Positions 45,024 through 56,820 of a stretch of 64,000 bases of DNA are shown piece by piece. The stretch covers positions 84,104-148,103 of the forward strand of contig JAULAV010008602.1 of NCBI GenBank assembly GCA_030789695.1, written 5' to 3'. Under the pieces are notes generated by a model, which saw only the letters and a program-made list of their open reading frames with translations, ran no database searches and had not been told where the DNA came from. Made by a program: the position numbers and the translations under genes. The first letter of the stretch is position 1; the number at the start of each line of letters is the position of its first letter. This stretch comes from Scilla litardierei (taxonomy: Eukaryota > Streptophyta > Magnoliopsida > Asparagales > Asparagaceae).

Positions 45024-45578
45024 TTCTCGAGCGCGAAAGACCTGTTCATAATGTTTAGTAAGAACGTGTATATGTTTAAGGAAATCTATTTAATATAGAA
45101 AGATTCCAAGAATGTCAAATGAAAAGGTCATCAAGCTCGATGACGTCACATAATCATGATTCACGTCCTTGCGGTCTAGCGGACACGGCCAGGGAAGTGA
45201 CTAAGCTAGGATCACTTGTACCCAGTCTAGCTAGGTTGATCCAACAGACTTTAGCCAAGCACATTGACCGGTATCATGGTCCATTGAAGGACGATCATCA
45301 TTCATATAAGTGCCACCGACACAGAAGGATTTTTTTTAAAATTATAAATCCTATCAAAATTTTGTTAATACTTTTTATTAAGGCCAGATAGGTCAACTCC
45401 ATTGAGGCTAGGTAGGTCAACTCCATTGAGGCTCTCCGAGATGTTCCCGTTCGTCTTTCGAGTGTCAAACCTGCATCCATAGAAATGTCAGCTTAGTTGA
45501 GTATCGTATACGATACATCCTGGTTTTACTATACTGTTCACGAGGTATTTTGCACGGACCTGCGTGGGCCACCAAACT
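45024..45578 (-). other. G2 copy 2: untranslated leader and primer site
   Basis: Equivalent to 36990-37545; same putative primer site next to LTR C (45574-45559). No gene. Confidence 0.6.
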
Positions 45579-48274
45579 TGTAACGACCCGCTTTCAGGGG
45601 CCCGTTACTTATTCGGTTTATTTACAGGTTCCGCAGTTTACCAGTGAAATCAGCATAGTCACAACGCAGAGATGTATCAACAACACTCAAACCAGCTTAC
45701 AGACATTATTACAGTACAACGACAACCATCACTCTCTCACACCAATACATGAAAGGAAATACTGAAAGGAATGCAGAAACGGAAATACATAGTACAATAC
45801 ACACTCCAACAGAAAAGTAACTAAAACTCCGCGGTCTCTGGGTCGTACACAGGCTCCTCGTACTCTGGAGCAATATCCTCAACCAGATCTTCGTCTGTCG
45901 GTGCCACAAGTGGAACCGAAGGTAAGTCACAAAGATTCTAAACAAAGAAAAGGAGTACTGTACAAGTATGACAAGCAGAGGTAAAGTAAAGTACGGTGTA
46001 GTGTCTGTACAAGTGCAGAAAGTAAAGTGCATGACTGTAAAGAAGTAACCGTGCAAGCTCTGCTAAAACTACGTGACTCAAGTCGGAGAGTACAATATGT
46101 GACCGTTCAGTTCATCTCTTGCCTGGGTGCTACCCAGACGAATGCCGGTACCCAGGCAGCAGTATGGTTTGCCGAAACGCAGGCAGCAGGACAGGGCGCC
46201 GAAACACAGGCGACAGGACAGGTAGACCAAACTCTAGTCACTCCCGTACTCTCACAAACTATGAGTTACCCCAAAACCCGGTGATGTGTCAAGTACAAGT
46301 TCTTTACATGATTGTTCCACGAAATGTTCCAAGTCAAGTCCAACACAAGTAAGTGGCGTATGTTTCCGTGCTTCGAGCACGTAGTAGTGCGGTGCTACAA
46401 GTTCGTACGAGCACAGTGGCTAGATTTCTAAGGTTAGAACCTATCGTGACTTACCAAAATTAATACCGTTGTAGTAAGCCGGAAGAGGATCTAGGGCTTC
46501 CTCAGAAGTTGGTACACCAGAGTCTGTACCTGCAACACAAAATACTTATTTTAGAAAAAAAACACGACTTTTTCCTATTTAATAATTAGGTTAGTTTGAT
46601 TTTTAAACTCGTTAAAACGGTGTCGGAAAATATTTAAATTTTTTATATAAACCTAAAATAATTATTTAGATTTTACTGCAAGAGGGAAGAATTTTCAGAG
46701 GCTTCTGTAATTTCTTATAATTTTTAGAAACTTAGAAATAGCTTAAAAATCCTAAAAACTTAAGGAACGTGTATCTTCCGTAATTTCTTACGGGAGCAAT
46801 ACAAATCGGAATTACATGAATAAATAGTCAAAATGATCGTCTCGAAGTCTATTGTCACATATAATTTTATCACATATTTTTGTGTGTGAAAACAGCGAGT
46901 TACGATTTTAGAACGAATTATACGTATTTAATCTTTAGGTTCGAAAAATCATTTTGAGAAAAGTAGACGTCTGGTCAAGGTAAGACCAGCGCCATTGGAT
47001 ACGAAATGTCGTTTCTGATTTTCCGGGACTATCCACTCATTTTTCTGGCCCCTGTATAATTAGTTATGCAATTAAAACCATTAAACCACATTATTAATCA
47101 ATTAAAATACGAAAATTAAGAAATATTCAATATTTACAAGTTTGCCATTGCAAACTTACGCAGCAGCGGCGGGGGGAATGGGTTCGCCGGCGGGGCTCGA
47201 GGCGGCGCTTGCGGCGGAGTCGGAGGCGGGGCGGCGTTTGGGCGGCGGCGACGGCACCGGAGGAGGCGGCGGGCGGCGGAAGAGGCGGCGGGGGATGCTG
47301 GGCCGGGGGCTACGGGCGTTGGGCGCCGGGCGCTGCTGTGGACGCTCGGGGGTCGGCGGCGGGCGCTACCGGTGGCGGCGAGCTTGGAGGGCGCGGCGGA
47401 GACGGCGGCCGAGGTCGGAGGGCGGTGGTCGGAGGGAGAGCGTGAGTGAGAGAGAGTGTGTACGAGAGAGAGAGGAGAGCGTACGGGAGAGGGAGAGAGT
47501 TGAGCGGCCTGGGGGGATTTTAAAAAATTTACTTTGGGTGTTAATTAACTGGGTTAGTGGGTATTTATATGGTTAGGAATCTACTATTAGTCATTAATAA
47601 GGGGGTTAGGGATTGTTGACTATCTTAGACATTTTAAATAAGGTAGTTAGGGCTTTTTGACTAACTTTGGAAAATTTATAAAGTGTATAAACGTGTTAAG
47701 TGTGGGGGGTTAAAGTAATTAGTAATTAGGTTATGGTAAATAGCTAGGGTAATCAAATGGTGGTAAAATTTGTAACGAAATTACGATTTTGCCCCTACTA
47801 GCAAATGTGTCCGAAAAATTACGAAAACATACCCACGGGATCGTATCGTCGCGAGGATGGCGAAGACGAAGTCTGTTTTAGGGTTTGGACTACGGGGATA
47901 CTAGTTTTTGGCCAAAACGTTTAGAAAGCGGGTTTGCGGGTTCTCTATTGAAATGTTATCAGAAAATTACGAAATTAATGTGGGGAGTCCTAAATGGTCA
48001 TAGGAGGTTACTGCAGAAGTTTGAAAACGTTTTGAAGACGTTTGAATAGAAAATAAATTCGTCGAATCAAAACGGTAATTTTTGAAAATGAATTTTAACA
48101 GAAATGTTTTGGGCATTTGAGGAAATCTGAAAATACTGAAATACAATAGAATAAGTCTAGTGCTTTAAAATATTTTTATAGAATTTTTTTGAAATCATTT
48201 AAAACTCATGACAAACCATTACAAAGTATATTAAATTTGTTATTAAATGTTTTGAAAAATTTCGAGTCGTTACA
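45579..48274 (-). repeat. LTR C of Gypsy G2 (2696 bp)
   Basis: Right-most LTR, the transcriptional 5' end of the array. TATA box at 47569-47562. It lacks one GA unit in the GA-repeat near 47465 and has a few substitutions. Followed by GACCT, the right target duplication. Confidence 0.93.
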
Positions 48275-48279
48275 GACCT
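48275..48279. repeat. Target site duplication of the G2 array, right
   Basis: GACCT against GACCC at 29507-29511; the intact X LTR 1 has GACCC here. One substitution since insertion. Confidence 0.85.
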
Positions 48280-50742
48280 GCTTCCCTAAAATGGAGGCGA
48301 GACGTGAGAAGGTCCGCACGAGAGTGGAGCTGTGAAGCCCCAAACCCGATAAGCGTCAAAAATACATAAGCAGGTCCCTGTAACCACAACGGAATAACAA
48401 TAACAACACAAGGAGAGACTGAAATAAAATCTCACATCTCATACATTGTCCAACAAGAAAATAAGTCCAACATCCAGAAAAGCCACCAGGCTAAAGGAAA
48501 AGAGTCTAAGGCCCAGAACAAGGCCGACAAAAGCAACAACGACAAAACAAGGTATAGGTGCTACGCACCGCTAACAAAACAACTGTCTAACAAAAGTAAA
48601 ACACAACGAAGACACTAGGACTGGTCCCCAGTGTCCACGTACTCCCCGTCAAACACAAGCTCGGGCTCGGCGTCAGCAAACACCTCGTCCTCAACAAGGT
48701 ACTCAGGCTCAGGATCTAACATGTGTCACCCAAAAGAGTAAAGGGGCACATGTCAGCAAGTCTAAAAGACTTGAACAAGGAAACTGAAAGTAAGGCAACT
48801 AGCAACCTAGCAGTTTAGTATGCATGACATGGCAGTTATAACATGAGTGCACAATTTAATTAAGACATGGCAAGACAATTTGTACAAGAGAACAATCATC
48901 GGGACAAGACAAGACAAGACAAGACAAGAGTAGCCACGCTACTATCAATCTCAATCGATTCACTATTCACGTTGTTTGTAGATGTTTACGCCTTACAGCT
49001 GAATGGTTTCACATTCGCTGATTGGCCGCTTAACACCTACCCCAAAACCCAGAGTTTACGCCTTACCACTGTAGTTGCTGATCGGGCAGACTCCCAGTTG
49101 ATTGGTCGCTTAACTCTTACCCCCAATACCCACACGTAATGGAGCCAGGGTCCCCGCACATGGAGCTCAGCTAGTGAGCCTGGGGTTGCCCCGCACATGA
49201 GCTCGCATTCTAAACATTTGGCGTAGGGGTGCACCTAGCCGGAAACACGCAATTCGGGCATTGGCTATCAACCAACACATGGCCCGCTTCTGGAACACGA
49301 GCCAGGAACACAAGCATTGTAGCGAAGCTACGCAATCACAGAAACACTTAAAGAATGCAATGACATGACAATTAATTTGCGTACCGTTAATGGAAAGTAA
49401 ACATGACATGGTAATTGTGCAACATGCTAAATGTCGGAACTAGCTTCGTTGTCAAGCTAGTTCCCCAATTTGCGCCTAGGCGAGTATCATTTCGTCGCCT
49501 AGCCTCTTTTACGCCTACAACAAGCAAATGGCCTAAAACATGGCCTAAACCCTAGGTGGCAAGTTTCACTTGCCTAGCACCGGGGATGACGACCACTTCG
49601 TCACACGGGTGCCAATCTACGGGGAAATCGCTGTTTTGGGGGAACAATCAACAAACAACATGAAATTTATTAGGGTTTCATAAAGAATATAAATAGGTTA
49701 TGAAAACAACGGTAGATCGATTTCTTACCGAGAGGAGGCGGAAGAAACACTCCGGGGAACCCTAGGATCAGATCTGGAAAAGATTGGAGAAGTTTGGGGA
49801 AACTAGGGTTTTGGGGGATTTGGGGATTTTGATGGATTTGGTGAGATTTTGGGGAAGATGAGAGGTAGATAGAGTGGATGGATGGTTTGGATGATGATTC
49901 TAGGGCTTGGAATGAAGGGATGAAGCTTGGAGGAAGATGGGGGCTCAAGGGGGAAGATTTTAGGGCTTTGGGTCGTGTTGAGGAAGATGAAATCGTTTGG
50001 GTTGGGTATAAATAGGTTGGGCTGGCGGCTGCCCAGAAATTAGGGTTTCAACACTGGTTAGTCGGTCAAAGAGCAACCACTGACCGACTAGTTTGGCAAC
50101 TAGTCGGTCGGTCGACCAACGCAGACCGACTAAGTGCAAACAGTAACTTCTGAACGAAAATAGGATTTTAGAGTTAGTCGGTCCATGACAAATACTGACC
50201 GACTAGTTTAGCATCTAGTCGGTCGATGAACGTTCTTAGACCGACTAAGAGTAAACAGTAACTCAACTAAAATTAAGATGATGTGTTAGTCGGTTAAAGA
50301 AGCATTACTGACCGACTAGTTTGCAACCTAGTCGGTCAACCAACGTTCTTAGACCGACTAACGATAAACAGTAACTCCTGGGAAATTTAGAAAGCAAACT
50401 AGTCGGTCCAAGAAGGATTGCCGACCGACTGGATCGTCATCTAGTCGGTCGGTGCCCCTTCTTATACCGGCTAATGAGCACAAAAAGTTCCGATACGGAG
50501 CGCGGGCCCCGGGATCGATTCCTAAGACTCCTAGGCTTGATCTAATAGTTAGATACGACCGTTATGAAGTCCGTCATGAGTGACATACTTCGAAATCGAC
50601 AATCCTAAGGAAGAAACGAGAAAATACGACGAATCGATCGAAAATGAAATCTATGGAGACGAAAACCACACAAGAGGAGAAAATCCACCAAAACATATAT
50701 TATATAATAATAAATCCAGATACATGAAAAGCAGTCGTTACA
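48280..50742 (-). repeat. LTR 2 of Gypsy X, main part
   Basis: Aligns with 22210-24670 at about 99 percent by eye. It carries the acidic mini-ORF (48722-48615), the palindrome array (50056-50470) and the same promoter-like sequence. It differs by small indels, such as a longer AATTAAGACATGG stretch near 48857 and a base lost near 50189. Confidence 0.92.
50056..50470 (-). repeat. CTAGTCGGT / ACCGACTAG inverted-repeat array, Gypsy X LTR 2
   Basis: Second copy of the array at 23984-24395, with only a few base differences. Confidence 0.92.
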
Positions 50743-53700
50743 TCCTCCCCAACTTAAGAAAAATTCCGTCCTCGGAATTTCCAAATACTCACGAGTCCGG
50801 AAAGAAAAGTGGGAAACGCTCTCGCATCTCATCCTCATTCTCCCAAGTAGACTCTCCAGGTGAGCCGTGTCGCCACATCACCCTCACAAGATTGACAATC
50901 TTGTTCCGAAGCGATTTCTAACGCCTGTCCAGAATCTGCACTGGATGCTGGTCATACGTCATATCGGGGCGAACGGTAATCTCCGAAAAATCTACCGCAT
51001 GAGACGGATCGCTAATGTATCGACGAAGCTGCGACACATGGAAAACATTGTGAACCCCTTCCAAAGATGGCGGCAAGGCCAAGCGATAAGCTACCTCGCC
51101 AACCCTCTCCAAAATGTCAAACGGTCCAATGTATCGCGGGCTCAACTTCCCACGCTTCCCGAAACGAATCACACCACGATTCGGGGAAATCTTCAAGAAC
51201 ACATGGTCGCCCGGCTGAAACTCCAAAGGACGACGTTTAGCATCCGCCCAATGCTTAAAACGGTCCTGAGCAATCCTCAACCTCTCCCGAATATTCCTGA
51301 CGATATCCACGGCCTCCACGATCATCTCAGGTCCCAACAACTCCCGATCACCAACGTCATCCCAACTCAATGGCGATCGACATTTCCTCCCATAAAGAGC
51401 GGTGAAAGGTGCCATGCCAATACTCGCCTGGAAGCTGTTGTTGTAGGAAAACTCTACCAGATGTAGATGGTCCTCCCACGAACCCTTGAAATCCAACATG
51501 CACGCCCTCAGCATGTCTTCCAAAATCTGAATCGTCCTCTCGGACTGGCCATCCGTCTGTGGATGGTACGCCGTGCTAAAACTCAGACGCGTACCCAAAC
51601 TCTTCTGCAAACTCTGCCAGAACTGAGATGTGAACCTCGTGTCTCTGTCAGACACGATACTCACGGGGACTCCATGAAGTCGCATAACCTCCTGCACGAT
51701 TCACGTTACATCACTATCCAAACTAGGAAAAGGAAATAAAACGGAGAGTAAAAATAATTTTACCTCCATATATCTCCTTGCTAGCGCCTCATTGGACTGT
51801 CCCACTCGGAATGGAATAAAGTGCGCGGATTTGGTCAATCGATCTACGATCACCCAAATCGCGTCATTCTGCTTCGGACTCCGAGGTAGTCCAGTCACGA
51901 AATCCATAGTGATGTGTTGCCATTTCCACTCCGGAATCGGAAGCGGTTGTAGCAACCCGGCCGTACGCTGATGCTCCGCCTTCACTTGCTGGCAAACCAA
52001 GCACTTGGCTACACTCCGAGCCACGCTCCTCTTCATACCATGCCACCAATAATTCAGACGAAGATCCTGATACATCTTGGTGCCACCAGGATGCACAGAA
52101 TACGGCGAACTGTGTGCCTCCACCATCAACTCCTCTCTGATATCCCTAGCTGGCACACACAACCTGGCTCCGAACCTCAGCGAGCCATCCTCATGAATCA
52201 AAAAGTCAGTCCGCAGACCGGCTTCCACCTGCTCCCGAATCTTTACCAGCTTCGGATCCTCAGCCTGGCCAGCCTTAATCCGATCCACGATCGTCGACTG
52301 TACCTGCATGTACATCAACGACGAAGCCTCTCCAGGAAGAACAATCTCCACGCCAGACTCGCAAAAATCCTGCTGCAATCTCCACTGCGAGGTCAAAATC
52401 ATCACCGCTGGAAGCCTACTCAAAGCATCCGGAACCACATTCACCTTGCCAGGGTGAAACTACAAATCAATCTCATAATCCGCCATAAGCTCCAACCATC
52501 GACGCTGTCGCATGTTGAGCTCCTTCTGAGTGAAAATATACTTCAAGCTTTTGTGATCGGTGAAAATCTTCACCTTCTCACTCAGCAAGAAGTGTCTCCA
52601 AATCTTAAGAGCAAACACAACGGCAGCCAACTCCAAATCATGCGTCGGATAATTCTTCTCATGAACCTTAAGCTGACGAGACGCATACGCCACAACGTGC
52701 CCATGCTGATGCAACACACAACCGAGACCCTTGCCAGAAGCATCGCAAAAGATCTCAAATCCACCGCTGCGATCAGGCACAACAAGAATAGGGGCAGTCG
52801 TCAACCTCTCCTTCAGAACACCAAAAGCACTCTCACAATCACCCGACCAAACAAAAGCAACATCCTTCCGCGTCAACCTGGTCATCGGCTCAGCAATACG
52901 AGAAAAGTCCTTAATGAATCACCGATAGTAACCAGCAAGTCCAAGGAAACTCCAAATCTCAGACGCAGACGACGGAACATGCCACTCCCTGATTGCCCGA
53001 ATCTTCTCGGGATCCACTGAAATACCATCTCCAGTCACCACATGCCCGAGAAAAGAAACTCTATCCAGCCAAAACTCGCACTTCGAAAACTTAGCATACA
53101 ACCGATGATTCCTCAAGATCTCCAACACCGTCCTTAAGTTCGAGGCATGCTCTTCCTCCGACTTCGAATAGATCAGAATGTCGTCAATGAAGATAACGAA
53201 AAACTTATCTAAAAAGTCGTAGAAAATCAGGTTCATCAGATTCATGAAAACTGCGGGCGCGTTAGTTACGCCGAAAGGCATAACCACGAACTCATAGTGT
53301 CCATACTTCGTCCTGAACGCTGTCTTCGGAACATCTCCCTTCTTCACCTTCAACTGATGGTAACCACTCCTCAAATCCAATTTAGAAAACACCCTCGAAC
53401 CTCCAAGCTGATCAAAAATATCATCGATGCGAGGCAACGGGTATTTATTCTTAATGGTCACCGCATTCAACTCCCGATAGTCCACGCACATGCGACGCGA
53501 ACCATCCTTCTTCTTCACCAGCAACACCGGTGCTCCCCACGGAGACACACTAGGATTAATATAACCCTTCTGCAAAAGCTCATCCAACTGCTTCCGCAAC
53601 TCCTCTAATTCTACAGGTGCCATACGATACGGTGCCTTCGAAATCGGCTGCGCACCTGGAACGAGATCAATAGAAAATTCCAAAGCCCGATCAGGCGGCA

Positions 53701-53789
53701 AACCAGACATCTCCTCGGGGAAGACGTCGCCAAAATCACGCACCACAGCTGGCCACTCCAGCTCCATCTGCATAGCCACAGCCTCCACC
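50743..53789 (-). pseudogene. pol: Gypsy X copy 2 pol, truncated and with three nonsense codons
   Basis: Same sequence as 24671-27717 of copy 1. Gag, protease and the 5' end are lost: homology stops at 53789 in the protease-RT linker (EAVAMQM) and Copia Y sequence follows. In-frame stops: TGA at 52921-52919 (Arg codon in copy 1, in GYYRRF), TAG at 52462-52460 (Gln after EIDL), TAG at 50920-50918 (Gln after LDRR). All three are C to T changes of CGA or CAG. The copy 1 nonsense site is intact here (Arg in FIPFRVGQ), and the 72-bp intron-like segment is present at 51692-51763. RT keeps IDD ([14 protein letters not shown]). Confidence 0.88.
51692..51763 (-). other. Intron-like segment inside integrase, Gypsy X copy 2
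   Basis: Same length, donor and acceptor as 25620-25691, with one or two substitutions. If read through it ends at an in-frame TGA after SLDSDVT. Confidence 0.7.
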
Positions 53790-54086
53790 TATTCATGTAT
53801 TTCATACATATGCATTTGGGGAGAGATATATCTATGGAGAGAGATATATGGGATTGTATAAACCATTCATGTTTGCATGATTTTGTCTACTACAATTGGT
53901 TTATGTAATCCATGTCTACCTATTATATGTCACCATGTTGTCTCATTATTTCATCTGGCATAATGAGTATTTACTATTGTGTATCTCATTTTACACTTGG
54001 TGCATATAAGTAGGGGGAGCTCATTAGCATTGTGCTTTATTTCTTTATGTTTAACATAATGTGTGTCATCATCAAAAAGGGGAGAT
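53790..54086 (+). other. Copia Y internal remnant with polypurine tract
   Basis: Resumes Y after the X truncation. It contains TAGGGGGAGCTCATT near 54011 and the polypurine tract AAAAAGGGGAGAT (54074-54086) before the LTR. Compared with V most of the 3' non-coding region is missing, so the event that truncated X may also have removed Y sequence. No gene. Confidence 0.75.
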
Positions 54087-55856
54087 TGTTGAGTATTGGT
54101 GTTTCATACCAATGTTATTTTGATGATGATCACACATTATGTTGTTGCTAATGACTCTCTTGTTTTAGTCTCATGGTTACATTTCAAGAATATCATTTTT
54201 AGAGACTAAACACTTGGTGCACGGATGAACATCAAGTGGAGAAGGGCCAAAGCTTGGACTCAAGGGGTGCCAAAGCTTGGAGATGATGCAGAGCATCAAG
54301 GCATCAAGATTGAAGCCATAGACTCTAAGGAAAGCACTGTAATTCATGTAATATTTCCTTTATTGCTTTCTCTCTCATTTGAGTCTAGTTTAATATAATG
54401 CCTTGATAGATGGTTTACTTATACATGCATATACATTTAACCATCTTAGTGATCCTTAGGATTATCATAGAATCCAACCCAATAGGCTCATCATGACCAA
54501 AGACTCGTTTGGAGTCTCTGGTTCTCCATCAGTCGCCAGCTGAAGGATTCACAGTCGACTGGGTGATTTCTAGTCGCCTGTCGATCCTTTTACAGTCGAC
54601 TGTGATGCACGGCTCAAGTCAACATTTCTATTGACTCTACTTGAGCTTTTCGCATCAGTCGACTGATGCTCAGTTTACAGTCGCCCGTATATTTACAGTC
54701 GCATGTGAATTGGTCTACAGTCGTCTGAGTAGCGTAAGTGCATATACTGCTTCTCTATGTTATTCTCCATCTCCTGCAGCAGTCGACTGATGAAGGTTTA
54801 TAGTCGCCTGTCTATTTTACAGTTGACTGTATTCTTGTCATCAGTCGCATGTATGCTTACCTGGAGAAACAGTGCAGCTCTCTGTTTATTCCATCCACTA
54901 CAGCAGTCGCCTGCTGAAGGTTTTACAGGCGCTTGTCCTGTTTACAGTCGACTGTATTAACTTCATCAGTCGACTGTTGTGGCTCAGATTATAGCCGTTG
55001 GACAGTCGACTGTCATTTGTTCATCAGACGACTGTCAATGACGTTTCTGCCCAGAAACTAGCCATTGCAGCTTTTTGTTTTTAGCTGTTTCCTTGGGGTT
55101 TGAGGGGGTGTATAGGGTTCCTATATATAGGAGAGGGCTAAGTTCATTGGAACTTCTTGATGCTATTGAAAATCATTAGAGATTGATTAAGCCACTCTCA
55201 AACTCTCACATTTCCCTCTTCGAGCTCTCATTCCTCTTCATGTATTGAAGTCCAGCTCAAGGGAAATCATCCAAGTGATTTCAAGCAAATCTCAACATTT
55301 GGAGATCCTCTTCCATGCCTTGCATTCATCTATGAGTAAGTATCTCAAGGCATATGTAAGAGTATTTATTTTACTTGGTGTTTTTTTGTAACTCTAATTC
55401 TCTTTGTGTGAATTAGTCTATCTCTCTTTGTAGGAGTAACTCTCTTAGTGGGAGTTTGGTGTCCTAGTGTAGGGCTAACCCTAATTCTTTAAGTGGGAAT
55501 TAGTAATTCTCTAGGTGGGAGTTTGACCCCTGTGTATGGTTGGTTGGGTCCTTGTGTAGGGCAAAATCCTCTTGGTGATGTCTCTCTCTTTGTGGGAGTG
55601 TATCTCTTTGTGGGATTTGTAGTCACTTCTCTTGTGGGATCATAGTAAATATTGGTGTGGCTGGACGTACCCAAGTTTGGGGAACCAGGGTAAAATCTTG
55701 TGTTTGCGTTTGGATTGATTGTGTCAATTATTTCCTCTTGCATTTATTATTCCGCATTTGCAAGTTTAATTTTAATTGGACAATTTATTTCCATTACACT
55801 ATTCACCCCCTCTAGTGTGTTGTTGTTAGTATTGCAAGGGTAAGGCGATCCTTACA
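54087..55856 (+). repeat. 3' LTR of Copia Y (1770 bp)
   Basis: TGTTGAGTATTGG (same start as V) to CTTACA. It carries the CAGTCGACTG-type array (54530-55045), TATA box CTATATATAG (55121-55130) and the box TTCACCCCCTCTAG near the end. A short open frame on the minus strand is not a gene. Confidence 0.92.
54530..55045 (+). repeat. CAGTCGACTG-type palindrome array in the U3 of Copia Y
   Basis: More than a dozen variants of CAGTCGACTG, CAGTCGCCTG and CAGTCGCATG, spaced by T-rich linkers such as TTTTACAGTCG, ending about 75 bp before the TATA box. A partial copy is in the 5' LTR (19437-19735). Same position and spacing style as the V and X arrays, but a different motif. Confidence 0.9.
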
Positions 55857-56052
55857 AATACTAGTGTAGCTAGACGTACCCAAGTTTTGGGGAACCAGGG
55901 TAAAATCATTGTGTTTGCGATTGTTGTTGTTGAGCACTCTGTTTATTTTCCGCTGCTTATTGTGCATTAATTTTAGTAACTTTTAATTAAGCCCTTTAAT
56001 TGCTATTACACTATTCACCCCTAGTGTGTGTAGCCCCGCAGGGTCCCTTACA
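55857..56052 (+). repeat. End of another Sirevirus-like LTR
   Basis: 196 bp resembling the last part of the Y LTR (GGCTGGACGTACCCAAG-like start, ATTCACCCCTAGTGTGTG, terminal CCCTTACA). Its left part is not present here, probably displaced by the insertion of Y. No primer site follows, so it is a 3' or solo LTR end lying against the RT relic. Confidence 0.65.
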
Positions 56053-56820
56053 CCAATGAGATTCAAATCATCTACGTAGACTGCAATTATGACGAATCCT
56101 TTTTCCTTTGCTCTTATACAGATGCAAGGGCAGACTTCATTATTATTGAATCCTTGTTGTACAAGGAATTTACTAAGTCTGTTATACCACATCCTTCCCG
56201 ATTGTTTAAGACCATACAATGATCTTTGAAGCTTAACAAAGTAAACCTCCTGAGGTCTATCTTTTAATTCAGCATGCATTAAAAATCCATCATGAAGTTT
56301 CATGTATATCTCCTTGTCGAGATTACCGTATAGATATGCAATCACAACTTCCATTAGCTGCATATCTAAACCTTCGTTTGCTGTTAAGCTTATTGAAAAT
56401 TGGAAAGTGATCGCATCCATGACCGAGGAGTATGTTTCCTCATAGTCAATACCCGGTCTTTGAGAAAATCCTTGCGTTACAAGCCATGCTTTATCGCATG
56501 CGATATCATTATTTTCATTTCTTTTTCTCACGAATACACATTTGTATCCCACATGTTTGACACCAGTAGGTGTCTAGACTATTTACCCAAAGACTTTGCG
56601 TTTCTTAAGCGAGTCCAGCTCAGCTTCTATTGCCTGATTCCACTTTGGCCAATCATTTCTATGTTTGCATTTAGCAACGGAATGTGGATCATGATCATCG
56701 TAGCTTCCGGCGACGTGAATAGAAATATGAAATACAAAGTCATCGTCGACGACTGTACTCTTTCTGTCCAACACCTCCCCTGTATGTACATAATCTAATG
56801 ATATTTCAGTTTCTTTTAGC
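56053..56820 (-). pseudogene. Copia reverse transcriptase relic
   Basis: Minus-strand remnant of a different, autonomous-type Copia pol. 56774-56583 encodes the region just before RT (DWPKWNQAIEAELDSLKKRKVFG). 56552-56053 encodes the RT core with QGFSQRPGIDYEETYS, VVIAYLYGNLDKEIYMK, QRSLYGLKQSGRMWYNRL and the catalytic motif YVDDLNLIG. The reading is broken near 56575 by a stop or frameshift and ends at the LTR fragment at 56052. It is the only Copia RT seen in the window and belongs to none of V, W or Y. Confidence 0.85.

Larger units (their letters stand above)
29512..48274 (-). mobile_element. Gypsy G2 tandem array: LTR-internal-LTR-internal-LTR
   Basis: Three LTRs (29512-32209, 37546-40243, 45579-48274) alternate with two internal regions (32210-37545 and 40244-45578). 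The unit is 8034 bp and the copies are well over 99 percent alike by eye. One 5-bp target duplication (GACCC/GACCT) surrounds the whole array and none is found at the middle LTR. The pattern fits one insertion followed by unequal LTR-LTR recombination. Transcription sense is minus. Confidence 0.93.
22199..53789 (-). mobile_element. Gypsy element X, tandem (LTR-internal-LTR-truncated internal), split by G2
   Basis: Minus-strand Ty3/Gypsy chromovirus inserted in Copia Y. From left: LTR 22199-24670, full internal 24671-29500, second LTR 29501-29511 plus 48275/48280-50742, second internal 50743-53789 ending abruptly in the protease-RT linker. The two internal copies run with a constant offset of 26072 (8-kb unit plus the inserted G2 block). 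Copy 1 has one nonsense mutation, copy 2 has three. Domain order protease-RT-RNase H-integrase and the chromodomain-like tail ([10 protein letters not shown]) place it in the Tekay/Del group. Confidence 0.9.

Noticed and set aside
49037..49948. Minus-strand ORFs of 65-92 aa in Gypsy X LTRs (also 22963-23874)
   Set aside because: Short, unrelated to one another, Pro/Ser-rich or Cys-rich by composition; only the acidic mini-ORF has a counterpart in other families.
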